From Pseudoalteromonas luteoviolacea (GTDB taxonomy: Bacteria; Pseudomonadota; Gammaproteobacteria; Enterobacterales; Alteromonadaceae): DNA of 64,000 nucleotides. Of the stretch, positions 58,995 through 64,000 are shown in pieces (position 1 is the first letter of the stretch; each line of letters starts with the position of its first letter). Position numbers and translations under genes: made by a program. The stretch spans positions 1,082,001 through 1,146,000 of the forward strand of contig NZ_CP015411.1 in the NCBI RefSeq assembly GCF_001750165.1, in the 5' to 3' direction. The notes below the pieces were generated by a model, which ran no database searches, was not told the DNA's origin, and was given only the letters and a program-made list of their open reading frames with translations.

Positions 58995-60263
58995 ATGCAA
59001 AAAGTATTAATTGTTGAAGATAGTAAGGTTGTTCAACAGATCTTACGCCATTTGGCATCACAATATTTAAATGTCGACATAGACTTTGCTTGGTCTCTCA
59101 AGGAAAGTAAAGCGCTACTTGCGAGTAATCGCTACACTTTAGCCTTGGTAGATTTAACATTGCCTGATGCAATGGACGCTGAAGTGGTGCAATTAACTTT
59201 AAGCCATAACGTGCCTACAGTTGTTCTGACTTCTAAAATTGATGAATACAGTCGACAACAAATGCTTGAAATGGGAGTGGTCGACTATGTCATCAAAGAT
59301 AACCGTGACTCGTACTTATATGCAATAAAACTTGTGAGCCGGTTACTGCGTAACCAAGGCTGCAAAGCACTGATTGCTGATGACTCAATGATTAGCCGGG
59401 CGGTTATGAGGCAAATGCTAGAAAAACAGCTATTCACCGTTTTTGAAGCACAAGACGGTGAGCAAGCACTTACTATGCTTAAAGCTGATCATGAAGTAAA
59501 ACTGCTATTAACTGACTATGCTATGCCAACGATGGATGGCTTCGAATTAGTAAAAGCTGTTCGCAACTTCCGCGGTAGAGATGATTTGGCCATTGTTGGA
59601 TTGTCTGGTGCAGGAACTCATGGGTTGTCTGCAAAGTTCATTAAATACGGTGCAAATGACTTTCTGATGAAGCCATTTATGAATGAAGAATTCCATTGCC
59701 GTGTAATGCAAACCATGGAACAGCTTAACTTGATTGCTGAGATAAAAGACTATGCTCATAGGGATTACCTAACCGGTCTATATAATCGACGTTATTTTTG
59801 CCAGCAAATGGACCGCTTACTAAAAACAGGGCTGGACCACAGCTGTTTGGCTTTACTTGACCTCGATCTCTTTAAAGAGATCAATGATCAATATGGTCAT
59901 TTAGGTGGGGATAGTATTCTTACACAAGTGGCGCAGCTACTGAATGAGTCATTTTCTGATAGCTTAGTATCACGAGTTGGTGGTGAAGAATTCGCCGTAC
60001 TGTTGGCCGAAAGTGATATGCGTAAAGCGAAAGCGGCTTTTGATAATTTTCGTATGAAGTTTGCAGATAACGTTTTCCATGTGGATGAGCATCGACTGCG
60101 ATGTACCCTAAGCATTGGAATTGCAAAATGTGAGTTTTCAACTTTAAGCGAAGTAATGCGTCATGCAGATAAGGCTTTATATCAAGCCAAAGCGCAGGGT
60201 CGCAATAGTGCTGTTACCGCTTGCACCAAATCAAACAAAATAATTGAACAGTGCACCACCTAA
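58995..60263 (+). CDS. Two-receiver response regulator with GGDEF diguanylate cyclase domain
   Basis: Cytoplasmic c-di-GMP synthase, 422 aa. The first receiver (about 1-120) begins KVLIVEDSKVVQQILRHL with phosphoacceptor Asp53 in LALVDLTLPDA. The second (about 125-245) has ADDSMISRAVMRQML, Asp in LLTDYAMPTMDG and the Lys in LMKPFMNEE. The GGDEF domain (about 250-410) has DYLTGLYNRRYF, DLDLFKEINDQYGHLGGD and the active motif RVGGEEFAV. No RxxD inhibitory I-site precedes the GGEEF. No histidine kinase is adjacent. Its stop overlaps the NtrC-like site ahead of glnK. Confidence 0.94.
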   Translation: MQKVLIVEDSKVVQQILRHLASQYLNVDIDFAWSLKESKALLASNRYTLALVDLTLPDAMDAEVVQLTLSHNVPTVVLTSKIDEYSRQQMLEMGVVDYVIKDNRDSYLYAIKLVSRLLRNQGCKALIADDSMISRAVMRQMLEKQLFTVFEAQDGEQALTMLKADHEVKLLLTDYAMPTMDGFELVKAVRNFRGRDDLAIVGLSGAGTHGLSAKFIKYGANDFLMKPFMNEEFHCRVMQTMEQLNLIAEIKDYAHRDYLTGLYNRRYFCQQMDRLLKTGLDHSCLALLDLDLFKEINDQYGHLGGDSILTQVAQLLNESFSDSLVSRVGGEEFAVLLAESDMRKAKAAFDNFRMKFADNVFHVDEHRLRCTLSIGIAKCEFSTLSEVMRHADKALYQAKAQGRNSAVTACTKSNKIIEQCTT

Positions 60264-60268
60264 GTGCA
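60252..60268 (+). promoter_or_regulatory. NtrC (GlnG) binding site upstream of glnK
   Basis: TGCACC-ACCTA-AGTGCA matches the NtrC consensus TGCACC-N5-GGTGCA at 11 of 12 defined positions. It lies about 90-100 bp upstream of the predicted -24/-12 promoter start, a normal enhancer distance. It spans the end of the diguanylate cyclase gene, and the same dyad followed by T6 could also act as that gene's terminator. Confidence 0.75.
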
Positions 60269-60330
60269 TTTTTTAATCTTTTTTTCTTCTTTGTAATCAT
60301 ATCTTACTGATAAATATTAACTTATCTTTT

Positions 60331-60346
60331 TGGCATAAAGGTTGGA
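60331..60346 (+). promoter_or_regulatory. Sigma-54 type promoter of glnK-amtB
   Basis: TGGCAT-AAAGG-TTGGA fits the -24/-12 consensus TGGCAC-N5-TTGCW with correct spacing. The -12 element has GG in place of GC, which would weaken it. Together with the NtrC site upstream it predicts nitrogen-limitation control. Confidence 0.65.
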
Positions 60347-60394
60347 TTGTGTATTCCATCAACAATAGGAATCACTCTCCATTGGAGGCCAACA

Positions 60395-60733
60395 ATGAAA
60401 ATGATAAGTGCGATAATCAAGCCTTTTAAATTAGACGAAGTGCGAGAAGCACTTGCCGAACTTGGGATAGAGGGCATGACCGTGGTCGATGTTAAAGGAT
60501 TTGGTCGACAACGAGGTCATACTGAACTGTACCGAGGAGCAGAATACCAAGTCGACTTTATCCCCAAAATTAAAATTGAAATTGCGACTCACAGTGAAAA
60601 CTGCCAACGCGTCGTCGACACCTTAACACAAGCAGCAAACACCGGAAAAATAGGCGATGGCAAGATCTTCGTTTATGACCTAGAGCAAATCGTGCGGATC
60701 CGCACGGGTGAATTAGACGAAGAAGCTATTTGA
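60395..60733 (+). CDS. glnK: Nitrogen regulatory protein P-II (GlnK/GlnB)
   Basis: Small trimeric signal protein sensing 2-oxoglutarate and ATP/ADP and binding AmtB when nitrogen is plentiful. The 112-aa protein starts MKMISAIIKPFKLDEVREAL. It has the uridylylation loop with Tyr51 in ELYRGAEYQVDFIPK, and the C-terminal GKIFVYDLEQIVRIRTGE. The frame extends left, but the ATG at 60395, preceded by GGAGG, is clear. I call it GlnK because amtB follows 10 bp later. Confidence 0.95.
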   Translation: MKMISAIIKPFKLDEVREALAELGIEGMTVVDVKGFGRQRGHTELYRGAEYQVDFIPKIKIEIATHSENCQRVVDTLTQAANTGKIGDGKIFVYDLEQIVRIRTGELDEEAI

Positions 60734-60743
60734 GGAGCACCTG

Positions 60744-61973
60744 ATGGATAACACAATCATAGAATTACAATTTTCACTCAATACTTTTTATTTTTTAATA
60801 TCAGGTGTCTTAGTGATGTGGATGGCCGCAGGTTTTGCCATGCTTGAGGCTGGTTTGGTGAGATCGAAAAACACCACTGAAATTCTGACTAAAAATATTG
60901 CGCTCTACGCTATCGCATGCACCATGTATTTACTGATTGGCTACAATATAATGTATGTGGGTAACTCAGAAGGTGGCTTTGTGCCCAGTTTTGGCACCTT
61001 GATCGGTGAAGCATCCGCCGATGCAGATCACGCGCTTGAATCTGACTTTTTCTTCCAAGTAGTATTTGTTGCGACGGCGATGTCTATCGTATCTGGTGCA
61101 GTTGCTGAAAGAATGAAGTTATGGGCATTTTTGTTATTTACAGTGGTACTTACTGGGCTTATCTATCCAATTCAGGGCTATTGGAGTTGGGGAGCTGGCT
61201 TCTTATCTGAATTAGAGTTTGTTGACTTTGCAGGTTCTGCCATAGTGCATGGCGCAGGAGCTGCAGCTGCATTGGCTGGTGTACTCTTGTTAGGTGCTAG
61301 AAAAGGAAAGTATGGCAAGCATGGAGAGATCTACCCAATCCCAGGTTCTAATTTACCACTAGCAACGCTTGGCACATTTATTTTGTGGATGGGTTGGTTT
61401 GGATTTAATGGCGGATCGCAGCTCTTTTTAGCGGATAAAGAAAATGCGATTGCGGTGAGCCAGATCATGCTCAATACCAATGCAGCCGCAGCCGCAGGCG
61501 CAATTTCAGCGCTGTTAGTCTGTAAAATCATGTGGAAAAAAGCTGATTTAACAATGATTTTGAATGGTGCATTAGCAGGTCTTGTAACGATTACGGCGGA
61601 GCCTGCTTCTCCAACACCTCTGTTAGCTTGTATTCTTGGTGCGCTTGGCGGCAGTTTAGTGGTGTTTAGTATTGTCACACTAGACAAACTGAAAATTGAT
61701 GACCCTGTCGGCGCAATTTCTGTACACGGGGTGTGTGGCTGTCTAGGGGTGATGATGGTACCGTTTTCTAATAGTGATGCTAACTTCATATCACAACTAA
61801 TTGGACTGGTTTCGATTCTAGGCTTTGTTTTTGTCACATCATACTTAGTATGGGCGCTGTTGAAAAAAACCATGGGGATCAGAGTGACTGAAGAAGAGGA
61901 GCTCAGTGGCATGGATCAACACGACTGTGGTGTGGATGCTTACCCTGAATTTGTCACAATACGGAATCACTAG
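60744..61973 (+). CDS. amtB: Ammonium transporter AmtB
   Basis: Inner-membrane ammonium channel, 409 aa with about eleven transmembrane helices. Recognisable elements are ISGVLVMWMAAGFAMLEAGLVRSKN, YWSWGAGFLSELEFVDFAGSAIVHGAGAAAALAG (with the first pore His), WMGWFGFNGGSQLF, NTNAAAAAGAISALL and ISVHGVCGCLGVMM (the second pore His). No N-terminal signal peptide is visible. It forms an operon with glnK, regulated as described for the upstream NtrC/sigma-54 sites. Confidence 0.96.
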   Translation: MDNTIIELQFSLNTFYFLISGVLVMWMAAGFAMLEAGLVRSKNTTEILTKNIALYAIACTMYLLIGYNIMYVGNSEGGFVPSFGTLIGEASADADHALESDFFFQVVFVATAMSIVSGAVAERMKLWAFLLFTVVLTGLIYPIQGYWSWGAGFLSELEFVDFAGSAIVHGAGAAAALAGVLLLGARKGKYGKHGEIYPIPGSNLPLATLGTFILWMGWFGFNGGSQLFLADKENAIAVSQIMLNTNAAAAAGAISALLVCKIMWKKADLTMILNGALAGLVTITAEPASPTPLLACILGALGGSLVVFSIVTLDKLKIDDPVGAISVHGVCGCLGVMMVPFSNSDANFISQLIGLVSILGFVFVTSYLVWALLKKTMGIRVTEEEELSGMDQHDCGVDAYPEFVTIRNH

Positions 61974-61986
61974 TTTGTAAGCACTT

Positions 61987-62014
61987 AAAAAAGCAGGCGT
62001 CAGCCTGCTTTTTT
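61987..62014 (+). terminator. Terminator of glnK-amtB
   Basis: AAAAAAGCAGGC and GCCTGCTTTTTT form a 12-bp stem with a short loop, 14 bp after the amtB stop. Confidence 0.93.
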
Positions 62015-62082
62015 AGTTTCAGTGACAGTTAATCTAAGTTAATCTAGCATCATTGTAATTAAGGTAAATATCGCTTCGGTAA

Positions 62083-64000
62083 ATGTCAGAGAAAAAACGT
62101 ACTCCTGCAAATAAATCAAAGCCAAAACGGTCCACGAAAAAAGCACCTAACCCTAAAAAAATGTCATTAAAGCAGCGTCTTGGATTATTTAAATCAAGAG
62201 TGTTGCAAACACTTTGGGCATTAATATGGAAAGGTGGCCTTGCTGTTTGTTGTGCGGTGGCAATGTATGTTGTTTATCTAGACGCCAAAGTAAGCAAGCA
62301 ATTTGAAGGAAATAAGTGGCAATTGCCTGTGCAAGTCTATGCGCGGGCTATGTCATTTTATCCGGATCAATATCTTTCTGAGGAAGAAGTGGTTTGGGAG
62401 TTAGAACGGCTTAATTATTCAAGGGTTAATAGAATAAAAGGAACTGGCCAATATCTCATTCAAGGACGTACTATCACCATTTTCCGGCGAGCATTTGAGT
62501 TTTATGAAGGTGCAGAGTCATCACGGGTCTTCACGCTGAACTTTGCGGGTAAGAAATTGGCAAATATCGTTGATGAAAGTGGCCGACGTATTTCTGGTGA
62601 ACGACTAGAGCCTGTGCAAATTGCACGTATTGGAAATGAGACAAATCAAGATCGTGAATTTGTGCCATTGGCTAAATTTCCTAATGTGTTAAAGCAAGCA
62701 CTTTTAGCAGTAGAAGACCGTAACTTTTATGAACATCATGGGGTGTCTGTTTGGTCAATCATGCGAGCATTATACAGCAATATACGCGCAGGCCGCACGG
62801 TACAAGGTGGCAGTACGTTGACACAGCAGCTGGCAAAAAACTTTTATCTTACTCGCGAGCGCTCAATCATTCGAAAAATAAATGAGGCGTTTATCGCTTT
62901 AATCTTGGATTACAGATATAGCAAAGATGAAATTTTAGAAGCCTACCTTAATGAGGTTTATTTAGGGCAAGCTTACAATCAGGGCGTGCATGGTATGGGT
63001 TTGGCTTCGGAGTTTTATTTTGCAAAACCCGTTGATGAATTAGAGTTCGACCAAATCGCACTATTAGTGGCGATGGTGAAAGGGCCTTCGTTTTACAATC
63101 CGCGCAGGTATGCTGAGCGGACTATGGAGCGTAGAGACTTAGTACTGCGTCTGATGGCAGAAAATGGCATTATCACAACCACTGAATATCGTCAGGCACT
63201 GGAGCGTCAAATTGAGATCCAGCCTTTGAAGGAGAGTCTGCTACAGTCCTATCCAGGCTATCTGGAGTTAGTGAATAGAGAGCTAAAAAATTTAGTCCCT
63301 AGTGACGATATTATTCACGCAGGTGTGCGGATCTTTACGTATTTTGAGTTGCAAAAACAAAGCGCGATGGAAGAGGCTATCGTGTCAGGGTTACCGTATT
63401 TGGAGCGCCGTTTTGGTACCTCGGGATTAGAAGTTGCGATGATCTCTGTGAATGCAGAAAAGTCAGGCGTCTCAGCTTTGGTTGCAGGCAGACAAATGCG
63501 ATTTTCTGGCTTTAACCGTGTATTAGACACTAAACGGAGTGTGGGCTCGTTGGTTAAGCCAGCGATTTATTTGACGGCTTTGCAGCAGGACTATGATTTA
63601 GGGACATTGATTGAGGATGCCCCTTTGCAAGTGACTGATGCTTCAGGTAAAACATGGTCACCGGAAAATTTTGACCATAAATTTAGAGGGCAGGTACCTT
63701 TATATGAAGCATTTAGTAAAAGCTTGAATATACCAGCGGTAAATCTAGGTTTAGACGTGGGGGTGCATCAAGTCGCAGATACAATGATGGAACTTGGTAT
63801 ACAGAGCGATATTCCAACTTATCCTTCGATGTTATTGGGAGCTGTTGAGCTATCAAGCTTTGACGTTGCGCAAATGTACACTACGTTGGCTGCTAATGGC
63901 CGTTACAGTGAACTAACCAGTATTTCTGCGATCACTGATTCTGCCGGTAAGACGCTATATAAGCATCGTCCAGAACGCACACAGCGTTTCGATCCTGTTT
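62083..64000 (+). CDS. mrcB: Penicillin-binding protein 1B (MrcB), 3' end beyond window
   Basis: Bifunctional class A penicillin-binding protein, with glycosyltransferase and transpeptidase activities, that polymerises and cross-links peptidoglycan. The ATG at 62083 opens a frame that runs off the window after 639 codons. In order: a basic cytoplasmic tail (KKRTPANKSKPKRSTKKAP), one transmembrane segment (VCCAVAMYVVYLDAKV), a UvrB-domain-2-like region, and the GT51 glycosyltransferase with AVEDRNFYEHHGVS (catalytic Glu) and GGSTLTQQLAKN. The transpeptidase follows with the SxxK motif in VGSLVKPAIY and the SxN motif in SLNIPAVN. The KTG motif lies beyond the window. Confidence 0.96.
   Translation, partial: MSEKKRTPANKSKPKRSTKKAPNPKKMSLKQRLGLFKSRVLQTLWALIWKGGLAVCCAVAMYVVYLDAKVSKQFEGNKWQLPVQVYARAMSFYPDQYLSEEEVVWELERLNYSRVNRIKGTGQYLIQGRTITIFRRAFEFYEGAESSRVFTLNFAGKKLANIVDESGRRISGERLEPVQIARIGNETNQDREFVPLAKFPNVLKQALLAVEDRNFYEHHGVSVWSIMRALYSNIRAGRTVQGGSTLTQQLAKNFYLTRERSIIRKINEAFIALILDYRYSKDEILEAYLNEVYLGQAYNQGVHGMGLASEFYFAKPVDELEFDQIALLVAMVKGPSFYNPRRYAERTMERRDLVLRLMAENGIITTTEYRQALERQIEIQPLKESLLQSYPGYLELVNRELKNLVPSDDIIHAGVRIFTYFELQKQSAMEEAIVSGLPYLERRFGTSGLEVAMISVNAEKSGVSALVAGRQMRFSGFNRVLDTKRSVGSLVKPAIYLTALQQDYDLGTLIEDAPLQVTDASGKTWSPENFDHKFRGQVPLYEAFSKSLNIPAVNLGLDVGVHQVADTMMELGIQSDIPTYPSMLLGAVELSSFDVAQMYTTLAANGRYSELTSISAITDSAGKTLYKHRPERTQRFDPV

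Noticed and set aside
1..64000. rRNA, tRNA, prophage, insertion sequence, toxin-antitoxin or restriction-modification modules
   Set aside because: I saw no matching genes or structures in the coding regions or in the intergenic gaps examined.

Overview
The window reads as a stretch of core chromosome from a marine gammaproteobacterium of the order Alteromonadales, most likely Pseudoalteromonas or a close relative. The reasons are the moderate-to-low G+C content by eye, the E. coli/Vibrio/Shewanella-like gene neighbourhoods (tolC/nudF-yqiB-cpdA-yqiA-parE-parC, argR/mdh, kbl-tdh, fau-rpiA-serA, ydbH-ynbE-ydbL), and the lipid A/core gene set with a Kdo kinase. There is no rRNA, tRNA, CRISPR array, prophage or recognisable insertion sequence. 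Genus assignment is an inference from gene content and order, not a database result.

Layout: 1-2.1 kb, lpxL (cut by the window edge) and tolC on the minus strand. 2.4-9.0 kb, nudF-yqiB-cpdA-yqiA-parE-parC, tightly packed. 9.2-18.6 kb, purine and nucleoside genes (a phosphoribosyltransferase, gsk, purL), glutaminase, tadA, mltF, and a 54-aa basic protein encoded antisense behind tadA. 18.6-21.2 kb is the only accessory-looking patch: a 157-bp tandem array built from the 3' end of purL plus its terminator, two exported proteins of unknown function and AT-rich spacer. 21.2-24.3 kb, the ydbH-ynbE-ydbL envelope operon. 24.4-32.3 kb, lipopolysaccharide inner-core genes (waaA, wzi, gmhA, hldE, kdkA, an OpsX-like heptosyltransferase, gmhB), which make and attach ADP-heptose and phosphorylate Kdo. 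32.6-38.0 kb, kbl-tdh, glpE-glpG, a FliL-like gene, ubiC-ubiA. 38.1-46.8 kb, a LysR regulator, a DUF3369/HD-GYP response regulator, tsaD, plsY, folB-folK-uppP, a GNAT enzyme and a DTW-domain tRNA modification enzyme. 46.76-47.17 kb, gene-free on the protein level but carrying a strong CsrB-type small RNA on the minus strand. 47.5-52.1 kb, an iron(III) ABC transporter (fbpABC) followed by a DyP-peroxidase-family protein that appears to have lost its distal catalytic residues. 52.1-57.0 kb, argR, mdh, serA, rpiA, fau and a tail-anchored protein. 57.2-64 kb, an S10 carboxypeptidase, a double-receiver diguanylate cyclase, glnK-amtB behind a candidate NtrC/sigma-54 control region, and the first part of mrcB (PBP1b), cut by the window end.

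The observations most worth following up are: (1) the CsrB-like RNA at 46761-47173, with about 23 GGA motifs; (2) the purL 3'-end/terminator tandem array at 18556-19134, including a diverged fourth copy that still encodes a PurL-like C-terminus; (3) the DyP-family protein with the distal Asp and Arg replaced, sitting in an iron-uptake operon; (4) the 54-aa arginine-rich protein at 12850-13014 with an ideal ribosome-binding site and a faint resemblance to ribosomal protein L34; (5) the NtrC site plus -24/-12 promoter ahead of glnK-amtB. I did not find a convincing wholly new multi-gene system in this window.
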